Positions 31,083 through 39,433 of a stretch of DNA of 40,729 nucleotides are shown in pieces. The notes under the pieces are model-generated. The model had not been told where the DNA came from. It was given only the letters and a program-made list of their open reading frames with translations, and searched no databases. The translations under genes were made by a program, and so were the position numbers. Position 1 is the stretch's first letter, and each line of letters opens with the position of its first letter. The DNA comes from an uncultured Oscillospiraceae bacterium (GTDB lineage Bacteria > Bacillota_A > Clostridia > Oscillospirales > Oscillospiraceae), in contig CAJTTS010000022.1 of the NCBI GenBank assembly GCA_910579155.1, positions 1 to 40,729 on the forward strand. The letters are read 5' to 3'.

Positions 31083-32447
31083 CTATTTCAACAACCCCTG
31101 AATCAAAATCACCAGAATCAGCGCCGGCAGCACAAACTGAAAGTAGGGCTTCAACGCACGGGGCATTTTGACCCCCTTTCCGGTGTTGGCCTCCTCCAGA
31201 TACCGGTCGAAGCCCCAGCCCCATTTGGTGACGCAGAACAGCAGGTACACCAGCGACCCCAGGGGCAGCAGCAGGTTGGACACCAAAAAGTCCTCGATGT
31301 CCAGCACCTGCCCTACGCTGCCGTTGGGAAGCGTGGCCTCAAAGTACCACAGGTTATACCCCAGCACACAGGGCATACTGGCAAGGAGGACGAACGCCCC
31401 GTTCACCAGCGCCGCCTTTTTCCGGCTCCAGCCGAAGTTGTCGATGCACCCGGCCAGCAAATTCTCGAACACGGCGATGACGGTGGAGAAGCTGGCAAAG
31501 GACATGAACAGGAAGAACAGCGACCCCCACAGCCGCCCCCCGGCCATGCCGGTGAACACCTTGGGCAGGGTGATGAAAATGAGGGACGGCCCCGCGTCCG
31601 GCGTCACCCCAAAAGAAAAGCAGGCGGGGAAAATGATAAGGCCGCTCATCAGCGCCACAAAGGTGTCCAGGCCGCAGATGCGCACCGCCTCCCCGGCCAG
31701 GGTATTGTCCCGGCTCATGTAGCTGCCGAAAATCTCCATGGCGGCGATGCCCAGGCTCAGGGTGAAGAACGCCTGGTTCATGGCGGCGGTGACCACCTTG
31801 CCCAGGCCCTGCTCCACCGCCCGGCCAAAGTCGGGCAAGAGGTAGAATTTCACGCCCTCTCCCGCCCCGGGGAGGGTCAGGCTGTGTACCGCCAGCACCA
31901 CAATGAGGCCCAGCAGCCCCATCATCATCACCTTGGTCACCCGCTCCAGCCCCCCCTGGAGGCCCAGGGAGCACACCAGGAAGCCCGCCAGCACGGTGAC
32001 CGCCATCCATACCGTCATCTCGGCGGGGTTGGCCCGCATGGCGGAAAACACTCCGTCCACCGCCTCGCTGGTCAGGCCGGCGAAGGCGCCCCCGGCGAAC
32101 TTGAAGAAATAGCCCAGCATCCAACCGGACACGGTGGTGTAATACATCATCAGCAGGTAGCACCCGATCAGGCAAAACCAACCGTGAATGTGCCACTTGG
32201 ACCGGTCAGGCTCCAGCGCCTTGTAGCCCAGCACCGCGCTCTTGCGGCTGGCCCGGCCCACCGCCAGCTCCATGGTCAGCACGGGCACGCCCATAATCAC
32301 CAGAAACAGCAGGTAGAACAGCACGAACACCCCGCCGCCGTTTTCCCCGGTGACATAGGGGAATTTCCACACGTTGCCGATGCCGATGGCGCACCCGGCG
32401 CTTACCAGCAGGAAGCCCAGCCGGGAGCGGAAATTTTCTCGTTTCAT
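31083..32447 (-). CDS. Neurotransmitter:sodium symporter (NSS) family transporter
   Basis: This 454-residue LeuT-fold transporter probably imports an amino acid or related amine with Na+. The first helix carries the family signature SAGCAIGIGNVWKFPYVTGENGGG. Other typical stretches are MNQAFFTLSLGIAAMEIFGSYM (helix 6 region) and FASFSTVIAVFENLLAGCID (helix 8). Eleven helices fit bacterial NSS members. The ATG (MKRENFRSRLGFL) is chosen for the GGAGAGAGG site; the frame extends 19 codons further up through the promoter. Monocistronic, divergent from the DUF2971 operon. Confidence 0.94.
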   Translation of the reverse strand: MKRENFRSRLGFLLVSAGCAIGIGNVWKFPYVTGENGGGVFVLFYLLFLVIMGVPVLTMELAVGRASRKSAVLGYKALEPDRSKWHIHGWFCLIGCYLLMMYYTTVSGWMLGYFFKFAGGAFAGLTSEAVDGVFSAMRANPAEMTVWMAVTVLAGFLVCSLGLQGGLERVTKVMMMGLLGLIVVLAVHSLTLPGAGEGVKFYLLPDFGRAVEQGLGKVVTAAMNQAFFTLSLGIAAMEIFGSYMSRDNTLAGEAVRICGLDTFVALMSGLIIFPACFSFGVTPDAGPSLIFITLPKVFTGMAGGRLWGSLFFLFMSFASFSTVIAVFENLLAGCIDNFGWSRKKAALVNGAFVLLASMPCVLGYNLWYFEATLPNGSVGQVLDIEDFLVSNLLLPLGSLVYLLFCVTKWGWGFDRYLEEANTGKGVKMPRALKPYFQFVLPALILVILIQGLLK

Positions 32448-32475
32448 CTGCCTCTCTCCTCTCACAAGTTTCCTC

Positions 32476-32504
32476 ATTGTATCGGACCGGGGGAAAAATG
32501 TCAA
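32476..32504 (-). promoter_or_regulatory. sigma-A promoter of the NSS gene
   Basis: On the minus strand TTGACA (32499-32504), 17 bases, TACAAT (32476-32481): one mismatch in total. Confidence 0.82.
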
Positions 32505-32537
32505 TCCTTTTCCGCCCTTCCATCCCGGCCATATTTG

Positions 32538-32546
32538 TGGTATACT
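32538..32546 (+). promoter_or_regulatory. Extended -10 promoter of the DUF2971/importer operon
   Basis: TGG followed by TATACT forms an extended -10 about 30 bases before the ATG. No good -35 is present at 17 bases. It diverges from the NSS promoter. Confidence 0.45.
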
Positions 32547-32575
32547 GTGGGAAAATGATTTTGGGAGGGGCGCTC

Positions 32576-33415
32576 ATGGATCAGAAACGCCGGAAAATTC
32601 TCTACCACTACACCGATTTCCAGGCCCTGGACGGCATCCTCCGCTGCGCCCAGCTCCGGGTAAACAACGTGCTGAACATGAACGACTCCGCCGAGATGCG
32701 CCACTTCATGAACCGCCTGTCCTCCGCCATCGTAGACCGGCTGAGGCGGGAAGGACGGCCCGAACAGGCCCTTCAAATAGCGGCCCTGTTCGCCCGTGAG
32801 ATGCACAAGGAGTATTCCGCTTTTGCCGCCTGCTTCTCGTTCCACCGGGACGACGCCGCCCAATGGGAACGGTACGGAAACCGGGGCCGGGGCGTATGCA
32901 TCGCTTTCCGGCGGGAATACTTACAGAATATTGCCACCGGCCCCCTGTCCCTCCAGGCGGTCTACTACCTGGACGACATGGCAGGCCATCCTATGGTGGA
33001 TACGTTCTGCGCCCTGGCGCACGCCGGGATCGGGCCGCTCACGCTGGAAAACCCCGCCGTGCGCCACGCCCTGCGGGAGGCGTGGGCCTGCTCGGTGTCC
33101 TTCAAGCACCCCTCCTTTGCCACGGAGTATGAGATGCGGCTGGTGGTCTCCCCCTTCGACCACGCCGAATTCGGCGTGCGGCCCTGTTACCACGTGTCCA
33201 AGGAGCGCATTAAGAAATACTACCCCCTGGATTTGAAATCCATGTGCCAAAATATCGGCGTGGGCCTGGAGGACCTGGTGGAGGAGATCATCATCGGCCC
33301 GGACTCCACCCAATCGCTGTCCATTTTCCAGGACTATCTCCGGGACAACGGCCTGCCCTCCCTGGCGGAGCGGGCGTCCCTGTCCGACTGCCCCCTGCGG
33401 GGGCTGGCGCCGTGA
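32576..33415 (+). CDS. DUF2971 domain protein
   Basis: This 279-residue soluble protein belongs to the DUF2971 family, which has no settled function. The opening KILYHYTDFQALDGILRCAQLRVNNVLNMNDSAEM has the typical Tyr-Thr...Leu..Ile...Leu......Asn-Asp..Glu pattern. AFAACFSFHRDDAAQWERYGNRGRGVCIAF and the late EIIIGPDSTQ are also typical. The ATG is chosen for its GGGAGGGG site. The next gene, a substrate-binding lipoprotein, begins 26 bp on with no terminator or promoter between. DUF2971 therefore leads a metal/corrinoid importer operon, an unusual setting. Confidence 0.85.
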   Translation: MDQKRRKILYHYTDFQALDGILRCAQLRVNNVLNMNDSAEMRHFMNRLSSAIVDRLRREGRPEQALQIAALFAREMHKEYSAFAACFSFHRDDAAQWERYGNRGRGVCIAFRREYLQNIATGPLSLQAVYYLDDMAGHPMVDTFCALAHAGIGPLTLENPAVRHALREAWACSVSFKHPSFATEYEMRLVVSPFDHAEFGVRPCYHVSKERIKKYYPLDLKSMCQNIGVGLEDLVEEIIIGPDSTQSLSIFQDYLRDNGLPSLAERASLSDCPLRGLAP

Positions 33416-33441
33416 GCGTCCTGCATCGGAGGCTATATTTG

Positions 33442-34398
33442 ATGAGAAAAATCTGCGCTTGTTTCCTCCTGCTGGCCCTGCTGCTGCCGGCCTGTAGCCG
33501 GGAGCGGCCCCAACCCTCTTCCCCGTCCGCTCCGTCCCCCTCCCCCGCCAGCGCGGTGACCTTCACCGACGACCTGGGCCGGGAGCTGACGGTGAACCCG
33601 CCCCGGCGGGTAGCCGCCCTCATCGGCAGCTTTGCCGACGTGTGGTTGCTGGCGGGTGGGGAGGACTCGCTGGTTGCCGCCGCCGGGGACGCCTGGACCT
33701 CCCTGGGCCTGGACCTGGGGGAGAAAACCATCAACCTGGGCTCGGTAGCGGCGCCCAACCTGGAGCTTCTGCTGGACGCCCGGCCGGATCTGGTCCTGGC
33801 AAGCTGCAACACCCAGGCCAACCTGGACCTGCTGGACGCCTTTGAGGACGCGGGCATCCCCGCCGCCTATTTTGAGGTGGACAATTTCGGCGACTACCTG
33901 CGGATGCTGGAGATTTGCGCCCGCCTCACCGGCTGTGAGGACCGTTACGACGCCTACGGCCTCCAGGTACGGAACCAGGTGGACGCCGCCGTGGCCCGCC
34001 AGGACGGCTCCGCCCCCACGGTGCTGTATATCCGCGCCTCCGGCTCCTCCTGCAAGGTAAAGGGCGGCCAGGGCAGCCTGCTGGGGGAGATGCTCTCGGC
34101 GCTGGGCTGCGTCAACGTGGCCGACCGGGACGGCGCCCTGCTGGAAAGCCTGAGCCTGGAGGGGATCATCGCCGCCGACCCGGACTACATTTTCGCCGTC
34201 CTGCAAGGGACGGACAAGGACAAGGCCCAGGCCGTGCTGGAGGCCACGCTGCTGTCCAACCCCGCCTGGAACGGCCTCCGGGCGGTGGAGGAGGGGCGGT
34301 TCTACACCATGGACCCCACCCTTTACAACCTGAAGCCCAACGCGCGCTGGGGGGAAGCCTATGAAACGCTGGCGGACATCCTCTATCCGGCAGGGTAA
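33442..34398 (+). CDS. Periplasmic-binding-type lipoprotein of a BtuF/FecB-like importer
   Basis: This 318-residue lipoprotein captures an iron complex, heme or corrinoid outside the membrane for an ABC importer. It has the signal MRKICACFLLLALLLPAC with the lipobox Cys at 18 and a Ser/Pro linker. The class III binding-protein opening follows (FTDDLGRELTVNPPRRVAAL, FADVWLLAGGEDSLVA, then NLELLLDARPDLVLAS). The conserved glutamates that contact the permease lie in the second half. The ATG has GGAGG 9 bases upstream. Its end overlaps the permease gene by 38 bases. The ligand cannot be told; the downstream tetrapyrrole genes favour iron, heme or corrinoid. Confidence 0.9.
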   Translation: MRKICACFLLLALLLPACSRERPQPSSPSAPSPSPASAVTFTDDLGRELTVNPPRRVAALIGSFADVWLLAGGEDSLVAAAGDAWTSLGLDLGEKTINLGSVAAPNLELLLDARPDLVLASCNTQANLDLLDAFEDAGIPAAYFEVDNFGDYLRMLEICARLTGCEDRYDAYGLQVRNQVDAAVARQDGSAPTVLYIRASGSSCKVKGGQGSLLGEMLSALGCVNVADRDGALLESLSLEGIIAADPDYIFAVLQGTDKDKAQAVLEATLLSNPAWNGLRAVEEGRFYTMDPTLYNLKPNARWGEAYETLADILYPAG

Positions 34399-35377
34399 CG
34401 CCCCCCTGCTGGGCGTTTTGTGCGCCTTGGCGCTGCTCTCCGCCCTGCTGAGCATGTGCCTGGGAGCGGCGTCCCTCACTCCCGGCGAGGTGGTCGCCGC
34501 CCTGCTGGGCGGCGGCCGGGACACGGCGGCGCAGATCGTGCGCTACGCCCGCCTGCCCCGCACCTGCGCCTGCCTGCTGGCGGGGTCGGCGCTGGCGGTG
34601 TCCGGGGCGGTGATCCAGGGCGTTCTGGGCAACCCCCTGGCCGCCCCCAACATCATCGGCGTCAGCTCCGGGGCGGGGTTGGCGGTGGCCCTGTGCGGGG
34701 CGCTGGTCCCCACGGCGGCGGCATTGACCCCCGTCGCGGCCTTTGCCGGGGCGCTGGGGGGCGTGCTGCTGGTGCTGTTCATCGCGGAGAGAACCGGCGC
34801 GTCCAGGCTCACCCTGGTGCTGGCGGGGGTAGCGGTGTCCGGCATGTTCAGCGCCGGGGTGGACGCAGTGGTCACCTTCGTCCCGGACGCGCTGGCCGGC
34901 TACTCCGACTTCCGCATCGGCGGGCTGTCCAACCTGACCATGGCCCGGATTGTCCCGGCGCTCTGGGTGATCCTGCCCGCCATGCTGCTGGTCTTCTCCC
35001 TGGCCGGGGAGCTGGACGTGCTGTTGCTGGGCGCGGACACCGCCCAAAGCCTGGGACTGCGGGTCAGGCCCCTGCGGCTGGGGCTGCTGGCATTGGCCGC
35101 TGCCCTGGCCGGGGCCGCGGTCAGCTTCTCCGGACTGCTGGGCTTCGTAGGCCTCATTGTGCCCCACATCATGCGCCGCCTTATCGGCGAGGACAGCCGC
35201 CCCCTGCTGGCGGGCTGCGCCCTGGGGGGCGCGGCGCTGCTCACCCTGTGCGATCTGCTGGCCCGGCTGCTCTTCGCCCCCTACGAACTGCCGGTGGGCG
35301 TCGTATTGAGCCTGGCGGGGGGGCCGTTCTTCCTCTGGCTGCTCCTGCGGCAGAGGGGAGGGCGCGTGCATGATTGA
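34361..35377 (+). CDS. FecCD/BtuC-family ABC permease
   Basis: This 338-residue membrane subunit has about ten helices. It has the hallmark stretches RLPRTCACLLAGSALAVSGAVIQGVLGNPLAAPNIIG, SRLTLVLAGVAVSGMFSA, LGADTAQSLGLRV and FVGLIVPHIMRRLIGED, the last being the ATPase-coupling loop. A single permease gene means a homodimer. GGGGGGAA precedes the ATG inside the upstream gene. The stop overlaps the ATPase start by 8 bases, so all three importer genes are translationally linked. Confidence 0.95.
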   Translation: MKRWRTSSIRQGNAPLLGVLCALALLSALLSMCLGAASLTPGEVVAALLGGGRDTAAQIVRYARLPRTCACLLAGSALAVSGAVIQGVLGNPLAAPNIIGVSSGAGLAVALCGALVPTAAALTPVAAFAGALGGVLLVLFIAERTGASRLTLVLAGVAVSGMFSAGVDAVVTFVPDALAGYSDFRIGGLSNLTMARIVPALWVILPAMLLVFSLAGELDVLLLGADTAQSLGLRVRPLRLGLLALAAALAGAAVSFSGLLGFVGLIVPHIMRRLIGEDSRPLLAGCALGGAALLTLCDLLARLLFAPYELPVGVVLSLAGGPFFLWLLLRQRGGRVHD

Positions 35378-36125
35378 GCTGAAAAACGTCTCCGCCGGAT
35401 ACGGCGGGCACGACGTGCTCCACGGCATGACCCTGGCCTTCCCGCCCGGCCGGGTGCTGGCCCTGCTGGGTCCCAACGGCTGCGGCAAGAGCACCCTGCT
35501 GCGTACCGTTCTGGGCCTCACCCCCAAAAGCGGCGGCGAAATCCTCCTGGACGGCGCGCCGCTGGAGTCCCTCTCCCCCCGGCAGCGGGCGCTGAAGGCC
35601 GCCTATCTGCCCCAATCCCGGCCGGCGCCCAACATCACCGCCCGGCGGATGGTACTCCACGGGCGGTTCCCCCACCTGTCCTATCCCCGCTGCTACCGTC
35701 AGGAGGACAACCAGGCGGTCAGCCGCGCCCTGGCGTGGGCGGACGCGTCCGACCTGGCCAACCGCCCTATGGGCGAACTCAGCGGCGGCCAGCGTCAGAA
35801 GGTTTACCTGGCCATGGCCCTGGCCCAAGACGCCCCCACCCTCCTGATGGACGAGCCCACCACCTTCCTGGACGTGGGCCACCAGTTGGAGGTAACGGCC
35901 ATGGCCCGGCGGCTGGCGGAGGAGGGCCGGGCGGTGGTGATGGTGCTCCACGACCTGCCCCTGGCCCTGCGGTGGGCGGACGACATCGCCCTGCTGTCGG
36001 TTGGGCGGCTGGCGGCCTACGGCACGGCGGAGGAGGTGTACGCCTCCGGCCGGCTGGACCGGGTGTTTGGGGTGGCCCTGCGCCGGGTGGAAACGGAATC
36101 CGGCTGGCAGTATTACTACGATTAG
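35370..36125 (+). CDS. ABC importer ATPase, FecE/BtuD family
   Basis: This 251-residue ATPase drives the FecCD permease. All motifs are intact: GPNGCGKST Walker A (about 35-43), Gln in YLPQSRPAP, signature ELSGGQRQKV, Walker B LLMDEPTTFLD and His in VLHDLPLAL. Arg-Phe-Pro (GRFPHLSYP) after the Q-loop is typical of siderophore and cobalamin importers. It is followed 10 bp later by precorrin-2 dehydrogenase behind an AGGAGGG site, so the operon continues. Confidence 0.96.
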   Translation: MIELKNVSAGYGGHDVLHGMTLAFPPGRVLALLGPNGCGKSTLLRTVLGLTPKSGGEILLDGAPLESLSPRQRALKAAYLPQSRPAPNITARRMVLHGRFPHLSYPRCYRQEDNQAVSRALAWADASDLANRPMGELSGGQRQKVYLAMALAQDAPTLLMDEPTTFLDVGHQLEVTAMARRLAEEGRAVVMVLHDLPLALRWADDIALLSVGRLAAYGTAEEVYASGRLDRVFGVALRRVETESGWQYYYD

Positions 36126-36135
36126 GAGGGACGGT

Positions 36136-36774
36136 ATGGCCTGGTTTCCGTTTTTCATGGACGTCTCCCAGGGGGACGGCCTCATCGTGGGCGGCGGGGC
36201 GGTGGCCCTGCGGAAGGTGGAAAAGCTCCTCCCCTACGGGCCGAGGCTGACGGTGTGCGCCCCCTCCTTCCTGCCGGAGCTTGAGGCGATACCCGGGCTG
36301 GTCCTGCTGCGCCGTCCCTTCGACTCCTCCTTGGTGGAGGAAAAGCTGTTCGTCATCGCCGCCACCGGCGACCGTGCCCTGAACCGCCAAATCGCCGCCC
36401 TGTGCCGGGCGAAGCACATCCCCGTCAACGCGGTGGATGACCGGGATGCCTGCACCTTCCTGTTCCCCGCCCTGGTGAAACGGGGGCCGCTGTCCGTCGG
36501 CGTCTCCACCGGCGGGGCCAGCCCCAGCGGGGCGGTGCATTGGAAACAGGAGATCGACCGGCTCATCCCCCAGGACGCCGGAGAGCTGCTGGACTATCTG
36601 GACGGCCTGCGGGGGGCGGTCAAGGAGGCTGTTCCCGATGGGATGGCGCGGGCTGAGGTGTTCTCCATCCTGTTCCACACCTGCCTGGAGAATGGCTGGC
36701 CGCTGAGCGATGAGTGGCTGGACAGCCTGCTGAGTGGGCTGAAGCTGGGCGGGTTGAAGGAGGAATTGCCATGA
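36136..36774 (+). CDS. Precorrin-2 dehydrogenase / sirohydrochlorin ferrochelatase (CysG-B type)
   Basis: This 212-residue enzyme oxidises precorrin-2 to sirohydrochlorin with NAD and, in bifunctional members, inserts iron to give siroheme. The NAD-binding start FPFFMDVSQGDGLIVGGGAVALRKVEKLLPYG is unmistakable. VIAATGDRALNRQIAALC and VNAVDDRDACTFLFPALVKRGPLSVGVSTGGASP, with the central Asp region, follow, plus a C-terminal helical dimer part. The stop overlaps the next gene's start (ATGA). Siroheme serves sulfite reductases; alternatively precorrin-2 flows to cobalamin. Confidence 0.93.
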   Translation: MAWFPFFMDVSQGDGLIVGGGAVALRKVEKLLPYGPRLTVCAPSFLPELEAIPGLVLLRRPFDSSLVEEKLFVIAATGDRALNRQIAALCRAKHIPVNAVDDRDACTFLFPALVKRGPLSVGVSTGGASPSGAVHWKQEIDRLIPQDAGELLDYLDGLRGAVKEAVPDGMARAEVFSILFHTCLENGWPLSDEWLDSLLSGLKLGGLKEELP

Positions 36775-37514
36775 GCGCCGCTCCCGGGACCGTCTACCTG
36801 GTGGGCGCGGGCTGCGGAGAGGCGGACCTCATCACCGTGCGGGGGCTGCGGCTGCTGGAGCGCTGCGACGTGGTGGTGTACGACGACCTCATCGCCCCGG
36901 ACCTGCCGGACGCCGCCCCAACCGGGGCGGAACGGGTCTATATGGGCAAGCGGGAGGGTAGGCATTCCGCCTCCCAGGAGGATATCTGCGCCCTGCTCAT
37001 CCAACGGGCCCGCTCGGGCAAGGCGGTAGTCCGGCTCAAGGGCGGCGACCCCTTTGTGTTCGGCCGGGGCGGCGAGGAGGCTATCGCCCTGCAAGCCGCC
37101 GGGGTTCCCTTCGAGGTGGTGCCCGGCGTCACCTCCGCCATCGCCATCCCCGCCCTGGCGGGCGTCCCCGTCACCCACCGGGGCCTGAGCCGGAGCGTCC
37201 ACATCGTCACCGCCCACACCGCGGACGCCCCGGACGGACTGCCCCCCGACCTGGACCGTCTGGCCCAACTGTCCGGCACGCTGGTATTCCTCATGGGCCT
37301 GTCCCGGCTGGAGGACATCGCCGCCCGTCTGCTGTCCGCAGGCAAACGGGTGGACACCCCCGCCGCCGTCCTGTCCGGTGGGAACGCCCCCCATCCCGCT
37401 ACGGTGCGGGGCACGCTGGAGGACATCGCGGAAAAGACCCGCGCCGCCAACATCCGCTCCCCGGCGGTGATTGTAGTCGGCGACGTGGCCGCGCTGGAGC
37501 TGGCCTCAACCTAA
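36771..37514 (+). CDS. cobA: Uroporphyrinogen-III C-methyltransferase (SUMT)
   Basis: This 247-residue SAM-dependent enzyme makes precorrin-2, the substrate of the gene just upstream. It shows VYLVGAGCGEADLITVRGLRLL, VVYDDLI, RLKGGDPFVFGRGGEE, VPFEVVPGVTSAIAIPALAGVPVTHRG and PAAVLSGGNAP, all in the usual order. It is a stand-alone SUMT, not fused to uroporphyrinogen synthase or to the dehydrogenase. ATGA overlap with its neighbour implies equal expression. Last gene of the importer/siroheme operon. Confidence 0.96.
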   Translation: MSAAPGTVYLVGAGCGEADLITVRGLRLLERCDVVVYDDLIAPDLPDAAPTGAERVYMGKREGRHSASQEDICALLIQRARSGKAVVRLKGGDPFVFGRGGEEAIALQAAGVPFEVVPGVTSAIAIPALAGVPVTHRGLSRSVHIVTAHTADAPDGLPPDLDRLAQLSGTLVFLMGLSRLEDIAARLLSAGKRVDTPAAVLSGGNAPHPATVRGTLEDIAEKTRAANIRSPAVIVVGDVAALELAST

Positions 37515-37561
37515 AAAAGCACCGTTTTTCGAGGCCGTCCCCGAAAAACGGTGTTTTTTTC
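37513..37561. terminator. Bidirectional terminator between cobA and cheY
   Basis: CACCGTTTTTCG and CGAAAAACGGTG form the stem, with an A run before and a T7 run after. Genes on both sides converge here. Confidence 0.92.
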
Positions 37562-37575
37562 TTGGTACACGCCGC

Positions 37576-37944
37576 TCAATCCCCTGCCAACGCCTTGTCC
37601 AGCGCCCCCAACAGCTTCTCCTTGTCAAAGGGTTTGTCGATGAATCCCTTGGCGCCGATGGCTTTGGCCTCTTCAAAGGTGTCGTTGTAAGCCAGGGAAG
37701 ATACCATAACGATCTTCGCCTCCGGGTACTCCTCCAAAATGGCCTGGGCGGTCTCCAGGCCGTCCATCCCCGGCATGATGATGTCCATGGTTACCACGTC
37801 CGGCTTTACCTCGTCGTACACCGCCAAGGCGTCCTCTCCGCTACGGCAGTAGTGGACCACTTCGTAGTCCGTCCCCTCCAGCAGGCTGCGGATCTGGACC
37901 TCCTGAACCCGGGAGTCGTCTACCACCATTACTCGTTTTGCCAT
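37576..37944 (-). CDS. cheY: CheY-like single-domain response regulator
   Basis: This 122-residue receiver domain alone, without an output domain, is as in CheY. The acidic pair is in VMVVDDSRVQEV, the phosphorylation Asp in VVTMDIIMPGMDGLE, the switch Ser in VMVSSLAYND and the Lys in FIDKPFDKEKLL. It would relay a chemotaxis or sensory-kinase signal to the flagellar motor or another target. The neighbour on the same strand, 37 bp upstream, is CheX, a known type of CheY-P phosphatase. Confidence 0.93.
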   Translation of the reverse strand: MAKRVMVVDDSRVQEVQIRSLLEGTDYEVVHYCRSGEDALAVYDEVKPDVVTMDIIMPGMDGLETAQAILEEYPEAKIVMVSSLAYNDTFEEAKAIGAKGFIDKPFDKEKLLGALDKALAGD

Positions 37945-37981
37945 GACTGTTATTCCCTCTTTCTGTTAAGATTGAGTTGAT

Positions 37982-38467
37982 TCAGGTCGCGCCCGTCCCA
38001 TCCCCCTCCTGGGAGACGGGGACGTGGTGGACCAGTTCGGCGGCCTCGTTCCGGTCGCCGGAATAGCGGATTACAAACTGCTCTTTATGCCCCTTCGGGC
38101 TGTAGCTTCCCCAGTGGAAGGTGGGCACGCTGAACCGGGCCGAGACATGGGTGGCCTCGTACAGCGCGGCGGCAATGTGCCCGCACAGCACGTTGAAATA
38201 CTCCTTGGCCACATCCTCCAGGTCTTGTGCGGTAATCTGCTCCTGATGCAGCATAGACCGGGACAGCCGGGCAAACAGGGCGGCGTCCGCCCGCAGGGAC
38301 AGGCTTGAGTGGAAGCCCCGGCGAAAACCGATATGTACCGTGCAGATATGCTCTCCCGGCTCCGCCTCGCCCCGGACCAGCGAAATACCCGCCGAGGCCT
38401 CCGTCACCTCCCGGATGATCCGGTCAAGGCCCTCCCGAAGCTTTTCCTCCGGTATGGCTTTGTCCAC
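37982..38467 (-). CDS. cheX: CheX-type CheY-P phosphatase
   Basis: This 161-residue protein is of the CheC/CheX/FliY phosphatase group. The active-site helix motif (Asp/Ser..Glu..Asn) is present as EDVAKEYFNVLCGHIAAALYE. FSVPTFHWGSYSPKGH and FVIRYSG match the remaining core. The start is a GTG with AAAGGAAG upstream. Adjacency to CheY supports a signal-termination role. No motor or receptor genes lie in the window. Confidence 0.85.
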   Translation of the reverse strand: MDKAIPEEKLREGLDRIIREVTEASAGISLVRGEAEPGEHICTVHIGFRRGFHSSLSLRADAALFARLSRSMLHQEQITAQDLEDVAKEYFNVLCGHIAAALYEATHVSARFSVPTFHWGSYSPKGHKEQFVIRYSGDRNEAAELVHHVPVSQEGDGTGAT

Positions 38468-38488
38468 AGCTTCACTTCCTTTCAGACG

Positions 38489-39433
38489 TCAAATAATACA
38501 GATTTCCCCCTCCGTCAGGCTGGCCACGACGGGCCGGGTCTCCTGATTGAACCGATAGAAGGCCGGACCGATGGCCACCGACGCGCCGGGGTAGGCCACC
38601 GAGCAGGTCAGGCGGCGGACGCCGGGTTCCCCTTGGTTCTCCCGCAGCTCCTCCAGATCCCGTTCAAACTGCTCCAGCTTGCCTTTGTTCAGGGACAATT
38701 GCATACGCAGCTTGCCCATGCGGGTAAATTTGGCCGGACTCTCCGGCTGGCGCTCCAGCTTCTCCAGCTCCTCCTCCAGGCCGGCGATCTCCTGGGCCAG
38801 CACCTCGCGGTCAAACTCCTGGCAGGGCAGCCCTCCCAGCACCACGTCGGTGTGGGTCTCGGCCCGGGAACCCAGCACCCCGGCGCTGACCTCGTGGGCG
38901 GCTCGGATGCTGCCCCCGATAATGGTGCCCCGGCCGGAGCGCACCTCCACCAGGCCATCGCAGTACACGTTGCAGTTGATGACGCAATCGGCGTGAAGGT
39001 CCTCCATGGCGTAGACGCAGCAGTTTTCCAGGTACTTGGCAAAGACGCTGTGGCTGGCCCGGAGCACCGCCCGGTTGTCCCCCTGGGCGCCCTTGACCAT
39101 GATCATGATGAGGTCGCCGCCGGCCTCCACCGTGGCCGCCTCCACCACGCCGTCCACGGTGATATTCCCCATGGCCCGGACGATGAAACCGGTGCACACG
39201 TCCCCGTGAACATGGACGTCCCCCAGAAAATTGATATGGCCGGTGGAATAATCCACGTTGCCGTCAATGTCCATCACGGACTTCACCTGGAAGGCGCGCC
39301 CGTTGAACTCCACATGCCCCGTCCTGGTGGCTACCAGGGCGGTTCCATCCTCGGTAAGGGCGGTATTGCGGCCCTTGGGGACCGTGGCAGCCTTGCCGTC
39401 CCGGGCGGCCAGATCCTGGCCCAGCACCGTCAT
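38489..39433 (-). CDS. fapA: FapA (DUF342) family protein, 5' end apparently disrupted
   Basis: From this ATG 314 residues can be read. They include the FapA core: MTVLGQDLAARDGKAA, TRTGHVEFNGRAFQV, then a right-handed beta-helix of repeated strands (GHINFLGDVHVHGDVCTGFIV, MGNITVDGVVEAATVEAGGDL, IIGGSIRAAHEVSAGVLGS). A coiled coil (EFDREVLAQEIAGLEEELEKL) and a C-terminal cap follow. The reading frame carries FapA-like sequence further upstream (NAEEGDTICRIVAPTKGEGG, to 39604) but contains no start codon there, so this ATG lies inside the conserved domain. FapA proteins are normally over 400 residues, so it is truncated, frameshifted or a sequencing artefact. The role of FapA is poorly known. 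Confidence 0.75.
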   Translation of the reverse strand: MTVLGQDLAARDGKAATVPKGRNTALTEDGTALVATRTGHVEFNGRAFQVKSVMDIDGNVDYSTGHINFLGDVHVHGDVCTGFIVRAMGNITVDGVVEAATVEAGGDLIMIMVKGAQGDNRAVLRASHSVFAKYLENCCVYAMEDLHADCVINCNVYCDGLVEVRSGRGTIIGGSIRAAHEVSAGVLGSRAETHTDVVLGGLPCQEFDREVLAQEIAGLEEELEKLERQPESPAKFTRMGKLRMQLSLNKGKLEQFERDLEELRENQGEPGVRRLTCSVAYPGASVAIGPAFYRFNQETRPVVASLTEGEICII

